Source: Enterococcus_G camelliae | GTDB taxonomy: Bacteria > Bacillota > Bacilli > Lactobacillales > Enterococcaceae | DNA length: 17,494 nucleotides | Direction: 5' to 3' | Assembly: GCF_042685105.1 (NCBI RefSeq) | Contig: NZ_JBHUMO010000016.1 | Coordinates: 1 to 17,494, forward strand | The notes under the pieces: generated by a model | The model's database searches: none | What the model was told of the DNA's origin: nothing | Seen by the model: only the letters and a program-made list of their open reading frames with translations | Part shown: in pieces, positions 1-7,625 of the stretch | Numbering within the stretch: the first letter of the stretch is position 1 | How the letters are laid out: each line of letters begins with the position of its first letter | Position numbers and translations under genes: made by a program

Positions 1-115
1 ATAAGAGACACCGCTGTTAGTAAAGAAATAAGCTATCAAGTATGCTCTATTCCCAAGAAGCTCCCACTTCAAGCGTTAAGAACCGTCAGGTTTAGCTAAG
101 TGGTGAGTAGTTCAC
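1..115 (+). mobile_element. Probable right end of an IS200/IS605-type (TnpB) element
   Basis: Seen: nested dyads. CCACTT at 64-69 pairs with AAGTGG at 98-103, and inside it AACC (81-84) pairs with GGTT (89-92) around the loop GTCA. The block ends in TAGTTCAC at 108-115. Frame 1 is open from base 1 to a TAA at 97-99 (32 codons, including PKKLPLQALRTVRFS) and could be the end of a protein. Known: in IS200/IS605-type elements the tnpB 3' end overlaps a guide-RNA scaffold of nested hairpins at the right end, and the bases just outside act as the guide. Inferred: the element ends at 115/116 and interrupts the acetyltransferase gene that follows. No nuclease motif is visible because the window starts too late, so this rests on hairpin layout and remembered similarity. 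Confidence 0.45.
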
Positions 116-386
116 AATTTGTTTCAATCAATATGAAGTTGGACAAGTTTGTTTAGTAATGTTCGATAATCATATTGGTATATATGATTTTGAAATATAC
201 AAAGAATTTCAAAAGCAAGGATTTGGAAATGAATTTCTGAAAGAGTTACTTCTAACGAATAATGAATCAGATATTGGGAATATTTATATTCAGACATGGA
301 ATCAGAACATAATTGCGAAACAGTTATATTCGTCTAATGGATTTAGTGTAATAGGAAAATATCATTATTACATGGTAACCGAATAA
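116..386 (+). pseudogene. GNAT acetyltransferase, 3' part only
   Basis: The frame ending at TAA 384-386 encodes the C-terminal half of a GNAT N-acetyltransferase. It contains the acetyl-CoA pyrophosphate-binding pattern QKQGFGNEFL, followed by NIYIQTWNQNIIAKQLYSSNGF, which matches the family's late beta4-alpha4-beta5 region. An ATG exists at 159, but family-like sequence (FNQYEVGQVCLV) continues upstream in frame to about 116, where the hairpin-rich block ends; a TAG at 108-110 closes the frame. The N-terminal half of the fold is therefore missing here, and the gene is probably interrupted by the element at 1-115. Substrate unknown. Most likely non-functional as it stands. Confidence 0.6.
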
Positions 387-456
387 TAGTAGGGTATTAA
401 TAAATTATAACCACGAACCACACTTAAAAAGGTTGGAATATCGTGTATTCGGGCTT

Positions 457-490
457 AAGGGAGCGTGACAAAAATCTGTCACGCTCCCTT
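457..490 (+). terminator. Strong hairpin, probable terminator
   Basis: A perfect 14-bp inverted repeat: AAGGGAGCGTGACA at 457-470 and its complement at 477-490, with a 6-nt loop. On the plus strand it is followed by TTTT, so it best fits the end of transcripts coming from the acetyltransferase fragment. On the minus strand it lies about 65 nt past the dapH stop but has no long U-run there. It may serve both directions. Confidence 0.6.
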
Positions 491-556
491 TTGGACTCCA
501 TAGTATAGGTATTGTTATTTAAACTGAGTGGCGATACCAAATAGTATACAACCTTT

Positions 557-1270
557 TTATTTACGCAAATCATCAAGAAATTCAGTTTTTGAAATGGTTT
601 TTTCATCCTTCATCTTAATAATTTTTGCAGGAGAGCCAGCTACAACAGCACCCGCAGGAACATCTTCTGTTACCACAGATCCCGCTGCAACAACAGCGCC
701 TTCACCTACGCGAACACCTTCTAAAACAACAGCGTTCGCACCAACTAATACCTGGTCTTCAATGATGACTGGAGTAGCTGAGGGTGGTTCTAGAACGCCT
801 GCAAGAACAGCACCGGCTCCAATATGGGCTTTCTTGCCAACGGTTGCTCGTGCCCCTAGAATAGCGCCCATGTCAATCATACTTTCTTCTCCAACAACGG
901 CACCAATATTGATGACAGCCCCCATCATAACGACAGCATTTTTCCCGATGACTGCTTGGTCACGGATAAAAGAACCTGGCTCAATACGAGCATCGACTGT
1001 TGTTAAATCAAGAAGCGGAACAGCCGAATTTCGGCGATCGTTTTCAACATATACATCGTGAATGATGGCTTTGTTCGTTTCTAGAAAGGCATGAATTTTT
1101 TCTGCGTCACCGACGGCAAAATAGAATGATTGGCTTCCGAACAAGTGAATGTCCTCAGCGGTAACCCCTGCAAGATCGCCTGAAATATAGGCTTTGACAG
1201 GAGTCTGTTTGGTTGCATTTTTAATAAATTTTGCGAGTTCATATGGATCGGTAAATTGTAAATCAGACAT
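557..1270 (-). CDS. dapH: Tetrahydrodipicolinate N-acetyltransferase
   Basis: 237 residues, close to the 236 of Bacillus subtilis DapH. It transfers acetyl from acetyl-CoA to L-2,3,4,5-tetrahydrodipicolinate, giving N-acetyl-2-amino-6-oxopimelate, the committed step of the acetylated branch of diaminopimelate/lysine synthesis. Residues 1-85 match the DapH N-terminal domain (DPYELAKFIKNATKQTPVKAY). Residues about 90-220 are a left-handed beta-helix of hexapeptide repeats (IGAVVGEESMIDMGAILGARATVG), typical of trimeric acyltransferases. Start: ATG with AGGTGA upstream (AGGTGACTTCATG). Last gene of the dapA-dapB-dapH operon, 22 nt after dapB. The alternative would be the succinylating DapD, but the N-terminal domain and the deacetylase across the divergent promoter favour the acetyl route. 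Confidence 0.93.
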   Translation of the reverse strand: MSDLQFTDPYELAKFIKNATKQTPVKAYISGDLAGVTAEDIHLFGSQSFYFAVGDAEKIHAFLETNKAIIHDVYVENDRRNSAVPLLDLTTVDARIEPGSFIRDQAVIGKNAVVMMGAVINIGAVVGEESMIDMGAILGARATVGKKAHIGAGAVLAGVLEPPSATPVIIEDQVLVGANAVVLEGVRVGEGAVVAAGSVVTEDVPAGAVVAGSPAKIIKMKDEKTISKTEFLDDLRK

Positions 1271-1292
1271 GAAGTCACCTCTTTTTCTTAAA

Positions 1293-2048
1293 TTAGTTAC
1301 TTAAAAGTTCTTTCATTGAATAGAAACCGGGAGCCTGTGTTACTAAAAAGCTAGCCGCTTTTAAGGCGCCGTTCGCAAAAATATCACGCGAAAGGGCAGT
1401 ATGTTTTAATTCAATTAGCTCATCTTGGCCGGCAAATAAGACAGTGTGTTCACCTGGAATGGTGCCGCCGCGAACGGCATGGATGCCCATTTGACTACGT
1501 AGATTTTCATTGTGGTTGCCTTGGCGACCAAAAAGATACTCTTTTTTGGTTTGGCAAACTTCATTGATACTGTCTGCTAACAACAGTGCGGTACCACTAG
1601 GGGCATCTTTTTTCTGATTGTGGTGTTTTTCAATCATTTCAATATCAAAGTCACTTTCCAAGTTGGGGGTGATTTGTTGCAATGCTTGAATCAGTACGTT
1701 GATACCTAAAGACATATTTGCAGAAAAGAAGACGGGAATGGTCTCAGCAATTTTTTTCATTTGATTAAGGGTAGCCGCTGGCAATCCTGTTGTGGCAATC
1801 ACAATTGGTAGGGCCTTTTTTTGTGTATCTTTTAGTAAAGTTGGAACAGTTTCGAAATAAGAAAAATCAATTACCACATCGGCCTCTTCTTTGACTTCCG
1901 ATAACGATCCGTAAACTGGGAAAGGCGCAAGGGGGCCTTTTTTTCGGTCAATCCCGGCAACAATTTCATACGTAGGATTGTTCGCCACCATATCGGCGAT
2001 TACTTTGCCCATTCTGCCATGGGCACCACTTAAGATGATTCGTATCAT
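1293..2048 (-). CDS. dapB: 4-hydroxy-tetrahydrodipicolinate reductase
   Basis: 251 residues, slightly short of the usual 260-270. NAD(P)H-dependent reduction of 4-hydroxy-tetrahydrodipicolinate to tetrahydrodipicolinate, the step after DapA. The Rossmann dinucleotide loop GAHGRMG is at residues 8-14. The family signature HHNQKKDAPSGTA is at 142-154 and holds the catalytic His pair, the substrate-binding Lys and the PSGTA loop. Start: ATG at 2048 with AGGAGG 9-10 nt upstream. It lies 15 nt after dapA and 22 nt before dapH, so the three are almost certainly co-transcribed. Confidence 0.95.
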   Translation of the reverse strand: MIRIILSGAHGRMGKVIADMVANNPTYEIVAGIDRKKGPLAPFPVYGSLSEVKEEADVVIDFSYFETVPTLLKDTQKKALPIVIATTGLPAATLNQMKKIAETIPVFFSANMSLGINVLIQALQQITPNLESDFDIEMIEKHHNQKKDAPSGTALLLADSINEVCQTKKEYLFGRQGNHNENLRSQMGIHAVRGGTIPGEHTVLFAGQDELIELKHTALSRDIFANGALKAASFLVTQAPGFYSMKELLSN

Positions 2049-2063
2049 CGCTTTTTAAACCTC

Positions 2064-2945
2064 CTACAATAAACCAAAATCGGTCATTTCTTTTTTAAGA
2101 CGATCAATGGTTGCTTCTTCAGGTACTCCCAAAGGCAGACGGTAATGCATCTCGCATTTTCCTAATAACGAGGCAGCTGCTTTAACGGGTACGGGATTTA
2201 CTTCGGCAAATAGCGCATCAATCAATGGTTTTTGGGTCAATTGCATGGCTTTTGCTGCTTGAACGTTACCCTGTAGATAATCGTGCACCATTTTAGATGT
2301 TTGTTGCGGGGCAATATTACTAATTGTTGAGATGACACCTAGTCCACCTACGGACATTAGCGGCAATACTTGATCATCATTACCTGAATAAAGAGCAAAG
2401 TCGTCATCGATTAAACGGGCGATTTCTACTACTTGGGAGATATTTCCGCTTGCTTCTTTGATTCCTTTGATATTGGGAATCTTTTTTAGCTCAGCAACGG
2501 TCTCAGGCGTTAGATTCATTCCTGTTCGCGAGCCCACGGAATAAAGCAAAATTGGTAAATCAACGCTATCACAAATTGCACGATAATGCGCAATTAAACT
2601 TGTTTTTGTGGCTTTATTATAGTAAGGCGTTACCACCAACAATGCATCAGCACCTACTCGTTGGGCTTCTTTGGATAGGTGGATACCATGTTCTGTATTA
2701 TTTGAGCCTGTCCCACCGATGACAGGTACGCGTCCGGCTGTTTTTTTCACGACTGCTTCAATGACGGCAATATGTTCCTCATCGATTAAAGTAGATGCTT
2801 CACCAGTCGTACCACAAGCGACAATCGCATCGATGCCTGACTGAATTTGCCATTCGACCAATTCATCTAACTTTTCATAGTCCACCGTTCCATCTTGTTT
2901 CATTGGGGTAATTAAAGCAACTGCAGCGCCTTCAAAAATTGCCAT
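2064..2945 (-). CDS. dapA: 4-hydroxy-tetrahydrodipicolinate synthase
   Basis: 293 residues from the chosen start. Condenses pyruvate with aspartate-4-semialdehyde, the first step specific to diaminopimelate and lysine; cytosolic TIM barrel, usually a tetramer. Visible: the ACGTTGEAS loop at 43-51 (active-site Thr), Tyr135, Arg140 in SRTG, and the Schiff-base lysine K163 in GIKEASGN. The frame runs upstream to 2969, but GAGGAT sits at the right distance before ATG 2945, so MAIFEG is the likely N-terminus. Odd: the usual YNVPSRTG motif reads YSVGSRTG here, changing Asn and Pro while keeping Tyr and Arg. First gene of the operon, reading from the promoter at 3020-3049. Confidence 0.94.
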   Translation of the reverse strand: MAIFEGAAVALITPMKQDGTVDYEKLDELVEWQIQSGIDAIVACGTTGEASTLIDEEHIAVIEAVVKKTAGRVPVIGGTGSNNTEHGIHLSKEAQRVGADALLVVTPYYNKATKTSLIAHYRAICDSVDLPILLYSVGSRTGMNLTPETVAELKKIPNIKGIKEASGNISQVVEIARLIDDDFALYSGNDDQVLPLMSVGGLGVISTISNIAPQQTSKMVHDYLQGNVQAAKAMQLTQKPLIDALFAEVNPVPVKAAASLLGKCEMHYRLPLGVPEEATIDRLKKEMTDFGLL

Positions 2946-3019
2946 TTTTACACATCCTCTCATAAGCATCTATTTTTTTTGAATTGAATAAAAAAACCAA
3001 TTCACTATAGATTATTGGA

Positions 3020-3049
3020 ATTATATACTATAATATTAGAAAATATCAA
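3020..3049 (-). promoter_or_regulatory. Promoter of the dapA-dapB-dapH operon
   Basis: Read on the minus strand: TTGATA (plus 3044-3049), an 18-nt spacer, then a consensus TATAAT (plus 3020-3025). The predicted leader to the dapA start is about 70 nt, too short for a lysine riboswitch or T-box. Dyads in the leader (GAATTG 2981-2986 with CAATTC 2998-3003; CCAAT 2997-3001 with ATTGG 3014-3018) could be operator half-sites, but no regulator is identified. A plus-strand TATAAT at 3029-3034, without a good -35, overlaps it and may serve the divergent operon. Confidence 0.7.
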
Positions 3050-3109
3050 TGATTAACCGAAAAAATGGCGAGAATATCATGAGAAAAAAATAAATAAAGG
3101 AATGGTTTG

Positions 3110-4270
3110 ATGGAAATTAGTCCAGCTGTCTATGATTTGCTTACGGAAGTAATTGCAGATCGACGCGCCCTACACCAAATACCTGAATTAGGATTACAGG
3201 AAAAAGAAACGAGTGCCTATATCAAAAAAAGATTGGCCGAATTTGGTATTACAACTGTCTATGATTTATTGGATACAGCAGTTGTTGCCGTTTTACAGGG
3301 GGAAAAGGAAGGGAAAACACTTGCTTTTCGAACCGATATTGATGCTTTGCCGGTAACAGAAGAGACGGGTGTTCCCTTTGCTTCTCAACATCCTGGCAAG
3401 ATGCATGCTTGTGGGCATGATGGGCATATGGCGACAATGTTAGGTTTTGCGAACTATTTAGCAGCGCATCCGGCTGAAATCATGGGTACAATTGTCCTCC
3501 TATTTCAGCCAGCTGAAGAGGGACCAGGGGGGGCACAGTTATTAATCGATGACGGTTTTTTAAGTAAGTTCAAAGTGGATGAAATCATCGGATTGCATGT
3601 GTTCCCTGAATTCAATGAAGGAATCATTGCTTGCAAGCCACACGCGATGATGGCGCGCAATGGTGAAATTTATTTGACAATCAAGGGGACTAGTTCGCAC
3701 GGTGCTCAGCCTCAACAAGGAGCAGATGCAATACTAGCGGCCTCAGCCATCATTCAAGGGTTACACTCCATTGTTTCGCGTAATATCAGTCCAATGGAAT
3801 CGGCTGTTCTTACCTTTGGAAAAATAACTGGTGGCGAAGCAATGAACATTATTCCTGGATTGGTGAAAATTGAAGGCACGATGCGGGCTTTTTCCGATGA
3901 AGTTTATGAAACCATGACGAATCGTGTGCAAACCGTAGCAACCGAACTTGCAAAGGGCTATGGCTGTGAATGCGTGGTTGAATTTAACCACATGTATCGT
4001 GTGGTGGACAATAATCCTGCAATGGTACGAGCGTTGGAAAAGATTGCCGGGGACTCGTATGTGGAAACACCACCTTATATGCTAGCTGAAGATTTTTCAA
4101 TGTATCAAAAAGAGATTCCAGGCTTGTTTTTCTTTGTAGGAATTCGCAATGAAGCAAAGGGTTATGTCGCGCCGTTACATAGTGGCAAAATGAATTTTGA
4201 TGAAACCTATTTACTAGGCGGCATTGAATGCTATCGACAATTAATCCAGGAATTAAATAAAGGAGAATGA
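3110..4270 (+). CDS. dapL: N-acetyl-diaminopimelate deacetylase (M20D family)
   Basis: 386 residues. Removes acetate from N-acetyl-LL-diaminopimelate to give LL-diaminopimelate, the counterpart of B. subtilis YkuR/DapL (the symbol dapL is also used elsewhere for an unrelated aminotransferase). M20 amidohydrolase features: MHACGHDGHMATMLG holds the metal-binding Cys and His; PAEEGPGGA holds the catalytic Glu pair; GLHVFP; HGAQPQQGADA at the start of the lid domain; and LAEDFS near the C-terminus with the last metal-ligand region. ATG 3110 is preferred to the TTG at 3107 because AAGGA (3097-3101) lies 8 nt upstream. It overlaps the start region of lysA. Other M20D members (hippurate, indole-acetyl-amino acid hydrolases) look similar, but the dap neighbours settle the role. 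Confidence 0.88.
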   Translation: MEISPAVYDLLTEVIADRRALHQIPELGLQEKETSAYIKKRLAEFGITTVYDLLDTAVVAVLQGEKEGKTLAFRTDIDALPVTEETGVPFASQHPGKMHACGHDGHMATMLGFANYLAAHPAEIMGTIVLLFQPAEEGPGGAQLLIDDGFLSKFKVDEIIGLHVFPEFNEGIIACKPHAMMARNGEIYLTIKGTSSHGAQPQQGADAILAASAIIQGLHSIVSRNISPMESAVLTFGKITGGEAMNIIPGLVKIEGTMRAFSDEVYETMTNRVQTVATELAKGYGCECVVEFNHMYRVVDNNPAMVRALEKIAGDSYVETPPYMLAEDFSMYQKEIPGLFFFVGIRNEAKGYVAPLHSGKMNFDETYLLGGIECYRQLIQELNKGE

Positions 4271-4272
4271 CA

Positions 4273-5580
4273 ATGAGTGAGAAAACAAATCATCTTTTTT
4301 GGGATGGTTGCGATGTGGTCGAGTTGGCAAAAACATATGGTACACCGCTATATGTTTTTTCTGAGTCAAAAATTGAGCAAGCCTGCCAAGAATTACAAAC
4401 AAATTTTATCAAAAAGTATGAACGCGTACGGGTTGCTTATGCTTCAAAGGCGTTTAATGTGTTAGCAATGCTAAAACTTGTTGAAAAGGAAGGTTTATGC
4501 TTAGATGTGGTCAGTGGGGGAGAATTGTATACAGCCATTGTCGCAGGGTTTGAACCGGAGAAAATTGAATTTAACGGCAACAATAAATCAGTCGCGGAAA
4601 TTGAAGAAGCCCTCGATTATGGTGTGGGTCGGTTTATTATCGATAGCATTCAGGAATTGGATGTGATCCGAGCAATTTGTCACAAAAAAAACAAAATTGC
4701 AAAAGTACTCTTTCGGATTACGCCCGAGATTACCGTTGAAACCCATCGTTATATTTCTACGGGTCAAAAAGATTCAAAATTTGGTATACCCCTAAATGAA
4801 GAAGTCCTTTTTCCTTTAATTAAACGTGCCATTGATGCGCAAGAGATTGATTTTTATGGGATTCATTTCCATATTGGTAGCCAATTATCGGACAATCACA
4901 CGCATTTGGCGGCGGCCAAAGTTGCGTTAAATTTAGTAAAACAAATCAAGGAACGCTTTGATTACGATGTCAAGGAACTTAATTATGGTGGAGGATTTGG
5001 TGTTCGTTATACGAAAGAGGACACGCGGCAACCCTATGCCTATTTTCTTGATCCATTAATGGAGGAGACCATTGCCTTTTGTACGGCACATCAACTGTAC
5101 CGACCGACAATTGTCATCGAACCTGGAAGAAGCATTGTAGCCGAAGCAGGCATCACCTTGCATACGATTGGGAGTATCAAAACATTACCTGATATTCGTA
5201 CGTATGCATCAATTGATGGTGGGATGACTGACAATATTCGACCGGGTCTTTATCAAGCACAGTATGAAGTTACCATAGCCAATAAACAAGATGAGCAGCC
5301 CTGTGAACTGGTGACAATTTCAGGGAAAGTATGTGAAAGTACGGATATTTTGGTCAAAGACGCATCATTACCAAACATTGCAACCGGAGATATCCTTGTG
5401 ACATTTACGACCGGTGCTTATGGCTACTCGATGGCTAGCAACTATAACAAAATTCCTATTCCAGCAGTGGTCTTTGTTAAAGAGGGGCAAGCGGAAGTTG
5501 TCGTCAAGCGCCAAACGTATCAACAAATCATTCAAAACGAAGTCATCCCAAATCACTTACTCAAGGAGGAACGAAAATGA
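4273..5580 (+). CDS. lysA: Diaminopimelate decarboxylase
   Basis: 435 residues. PLP enzyme converting meso-diaminopimelate to L-lysine and CO2, the last step. Fold III decarboxylase motifs: the PLP lysine K59 in AYASKAFN, HFHIGSQ, the glycine loop GGGFGV that binds PLP phosphate, EPGRSIVAEAG, the active-site CESTD (Cys donated across the dimer) and GAYGYSMASNYN. An ATG at 4267 overlaps the preceding stop (ATGA), but AAGGAG at 4260-4265 suits the ATG at 4273, giving MSEKTNH. It overlaps dapF by 4 nt, so translation is probably coupled along deacetylase-lysA-dapF. Confidence 0.95.
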   Translation: MSEKTNHLFWDGCDVVELAKTYGTPLYVFSESKIEQACQELQTNFIKKYERVRVAYASKAFNVLAMLKLVEKEGLCLDVVSGGELYTAIVAGFEPEKIEFNGNNKSVAEIEEALDYGVGRFIIDSIQELDVIRAICHKKNKIAKVLFRITPEITVETHRYISTGQKDSKFGIPLNEEVLFPLIKRAIDAQEIDFYGIHFHIGSQLSDNHTHLAAAKVALNLVKQIKERFDYDVKELNYGGGFGVRYTKEDTRQPYAYFLDPLMEETIAFCTAHQLYRPTIVIEPGRSIVAEAGITLHTIGSIKTLPDIRTYASIDGGMTDNIRPGLYQAQYEVTIANKQDEQPCELVTISGKVCESTDILVKDASLPNIATGDILVTFTTGAYGYSMASNYNKIPIPAVVFVKEGQAEVVVKRQTYQQIIQNEVIPNHLLKEERK

Positions 5581-6407
5581 AAATTCCTTTTTACAAAATG
5601 CAAGGAGCAGGCAATGATTTTATCGTCGTTGACAATCAACAATTGCAACTGACTAGAGAACAATTGGTGACTTTGACCAAAAAAATCTGTCAACGGCGAA
5701 TCTCTGTTGGTTCGGATGCCTTGATGGTTGTTGACACACCCCAAAAAAATGGCGATGTTCGAATGGTCTTTTTTAATGCTGATGGCACGGAAGCTGAGAT
5801 GTGTGGCAACGGAGCGCGATGTTTGGCTCGCTATGCATTTGAAAAAAAACTTGCTGGCGATGCGATGGTTATTGAAACGGTGGCGGGGGATGTTCCTGCT
5901 TGGCGCTTAACAGAGCGCACGTACAAAGTGGAATTAAATGAGCCAACTGTCGAGCAATTCAACTTAGAATATGAGGACAATGGAACCACCCAAGTGATTG
6001 ATTATGTTGAATTAGGTAATCCCGGGTTGCCCCATGTGGTTGTACGCTGTGATGAATTATGGACAAAGCCACTCGAAGCCTTTGAGCCTTTTGCCAGAAA
6101 CCTTCGTCATTGGTCCAAACTACCAAAAGGTGCCAATGTTAATCTGTATGCAATCGATCATCAAGGAAAAATCCTCTTGCGTACCTTTGAACGTGGTGTA
6201 GAAGGCTTTACACTGGCTTGTGGAACAGGGGCAGGTGCAACGGCCTATTCATTGGTCCAAAAAGGTCTTGTACCGAATACCACTGTATCATTGCACACTT
6301 TAGGAGGAATCCTAGAAGTTGACGTTCAAGATCATCAGTTGTTTTTAAGCGGGGACACCAATATTATTGTTGAAGGTTCAATTATGGATGAAGACTTGAA
6401 TATTTAA
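5577..6407 (+). CDS. dapF: Diaminopimelate epimerase
   Basis: 276 residues, normal for the family. Converts LL- to meso-diaminopimelate without a cofactor, using two cysteines as acid and base. Both are visible: C76 in EMCGNGARC and C215 in LACGTGAGAT. The N-terminal signature KMQGAGNDF (residues 7-15) and the GNPGLPHVVV stretch also fit. Start ATG overlaps the lysA stop (ATGA) and is preceded by AAGGAGG. Last gene of the plus-strand operon; I see no convincing terminator directly after it, only a T-run at about 6408-6416. Confidence 0.95.
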   Translation: MKIPFYKMQGAGNDFIVVDNQQLQLTREQLVTLTKKICQRRISVGSDALMVVDTPQKNGDVRMVFFNADGTEAEMCGNGARCLARYAFEKKLAGDAMVIETVAGDVPAWRLTERTYKVELNEPTVEQFNLEYEDNGTTQVIDYVELGNPGLPHVVVRCDELWTKPLEAFEPFARNLRHWSKLPKGANVNLYAIDHQGKILLRTFERGVEGFTLACGTGAGATAYSLVQKGLVPNTTVSLHTLGGILEVDVQDHQLFLSGDTNIIVEGSIMDEDLNI

Positions 6408-6452
6408 TTTTTTTTGAATATTTCGGACTGAGGCATCCTTTCACAACAATCA

Positions 6453-6461
6453 TGGTAAAAT
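6453..6461 (+). promoter_or_regulatory. Extended -10 promoter for the zinc peptidase gene
   Basis: TGG followed by TAAAAT (6456-6461) makes a TGn extended -10 element 25 nt before the ATG. No clear -35 box lies 17 nt upstream, which extended -10 promoters tolerate. A similar CATGGTATCAT stretch precedes the next gene. Confidence 0.4.
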
Positions 6462-6486
6462 GAGAACATGATAGGAGGACGAAAAG

Positions 6487-7179
6487 ATGATATATGGATT
6501 AGATAATGGGTTTACCCTTTTATTAGTCATCATAGGTATGGGCCTTTCCTTAGCTGCATCAGCTTTTGTTAAAAGTACGTTTAGCAAATATGACAAAGTG
6601 CAGAGTCGCAATCACGTAACAGGAACGGAGGCTGCCCAATACATTTTAAAGAGCCAAGATATTCATAATGTTGGGGTTCAAGGAATTGCCGGTGATCTAA
6701 CTGACAACTACAACTCTGGGAATAAGATTTTAAGTTTGTCTCAAGCAACGGCTCAATCGACATCGGTAGCCGCAATAGGTGTAGCCGCACATGAATGTGG
6801 TCATGCGGTGCAAGATGCTGTCGGTTATGCGCCTTTGCGAATCAGAGCTGCGATTGTTCCGGTAGCCAATATTGGTTCAACTATTTCCATGCCTCTGATT
6901 TTGATAGGTTTATTGTTACGAGGCTCTTTTTTAATTAATTTTGGGTTATTGGCTTTTTCCATGGCCTTTTTGTTCCAAGTAGTGACATTGCCAGTGGAAT
7001 TTAATGCTTCCCGGAGAGCTTTAGCTATTTTGGGCGAGGGTGGGCTGCTAACAGAAGAAGAATTGCCCATGGCTCGTAAAGTTTTGATTGCTGCGGCTTT
7101 GACTTATGTTGCTGCTGCAATTACAACGTTATTGCAGCTATTGCGATTGATGATTATCGCGAAAAATCGGCGGAACTAG
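6487..7179 (+). CDS. yugP: Membrane zinc metallopeptidase, YugP family
   Basis: 230 residues, matching the neutral zinc metallopeptidase family of B. subtilis YugP (usually 220-230). The zinc site HECGH is at 102-106, with a likely third ligand E171 in LPVEFNASRR. Hydrophobic segments lie at about 9-28, 122-143, 148-168 and 198-222, giving a membrane-anchored enzyme with the active site between helices. Ribosome site AGGAGG precedes the ATG. The substrate of this family is not known to me; a membrane-protein quality-control role is only a guess. It stands alone after dapF with its own weak promoter. Confidence 0.87.
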   Translation: MIYGLDNGFTLLLVIIGMGLSLAASAFVKSTFSKYDKVQSRNHVTGTEAAQYILKSQDIHNVGVQGIAGDLTDNYNSGNKILSLSQATAQSTSVAAIGVAAHECGHAVQDAVGYAPLRIRAAIVPVANIGSTISMPLILIGLLLRGSFLINFGLLAFSMAFLFQVVTLPVEFNASRRALAILGEGGLLTEEELPMARKVLIAAALTYVAAAITTLLQLLRLMIIAKNRRN

Positions 7180-7232
7180 GTTCATTTGAGCCGCAATTGA
7201 CAATCATTTCAGTAAACAAAACAAGAACCTCA

Positions 7233-7241
7233 TGGTATCAT
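7233..7241 (+). promoter_or_regulatory. Extended -10 promoter for the small gene at 7267
   Basis: TGG directly before TATCAT (7236-7241), a TGn extended -10, 25 nt before the chosen start. A consensus TTGACA at 7197-7202 is too far away (33 nt) to be its -35. Confidence 0.35.
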
Positions 7242-7266
7242 AACATTAGATGAAGGAGTGGATGAG

Positions 7267-7605
7267 ATGAAAACTTCAACAAAATTAACAATTGGTGTGA
7301 GTGTGGTAGCGGTGGCAGGTGTTGTGACTGCGGCGGTCGTGTCAGATAAGGTGTTAACCAAGGTACGTTATGCAAGCAATCGTTGGAAAGTGAAGAAATT
7401 CGTTTCAGATAAGTTTGATGGAAATGAAACGCTCTTAGGGGTTGTTGATAATCTGAGTGACAGAGATATTGATAATGTGATGACGGTTGTAAAGAAAGTT
7501 AAAAAAGGTAAGAAACAAGTCTCGGTTTATGGAAACAATGTAAAAGAAACCACTGAAAACGTCAAAGAAAAGCTACAAGATTTTGTTAGTAGTGTCTTTG
7601 AATAA
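7267..7605 (+). CDS. Small protein with one N-terminal hydrophobic segment
   Basis: 112 residues from ATG 7267; GTG 7258 is rejected because it overlaps the ribosome site AAGGAG (7253-7258). I do not recognise the family with confidence. Residues about 8-26 (LTIGVSVVAVAGVVTAAVV) form a hydrophobic segment, then a basic, probably helical stretch follows (SNRWKVKKFVSDKF; KKVKKGKKQ), and the C-terminal third (NVKETTENVKEKLQDFVSSVF) looks amphipathic, like YtxH-type proteins. It is probably anchored by one helix with a cytoplasmic tail. Short size, strong ribosome site and own promoter suggest a real gene. It is followed at once by the inverted-repeat element at 7626-7780. Confidence 0.75.
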   Translation: MKTSTKLTIGVSVVAVAGVVTAAVVSDKVLTKVRYASNRWKVKKFVSDKFDGNETLLGVVDNLSDRDIDNVMTVVKKVKKGKKQVSVYGNNVKETTENVKEKLQDFVSSVFE

Positions 7606-7625
7606 ACATTAATGCAATGTTCGAA

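Noticed and set aside
528..1061. Long plus-strand open frame rich in Thr, Ala and Pro
   Set aside because: It is antisense to dapH. The repetitive composition comes from the hexapeptide repeats of DapH read backwards, and there is no ribosome site.
2064..2969. Longer DapA start at 2969 (MLMRGCVK...)
   Set aside because: The extra eight residues overlap the ribosome site GAGGAT that serves ATG 2945, and DapA proteins normally begin close to MAIFEG.
2950..3105. Lysine riboswitch or T-box upstream of dapA or the deacetylase
   Set aside because: The space between the promoters and starts is too short, and no conserved T-box or L-box sequence is visible.
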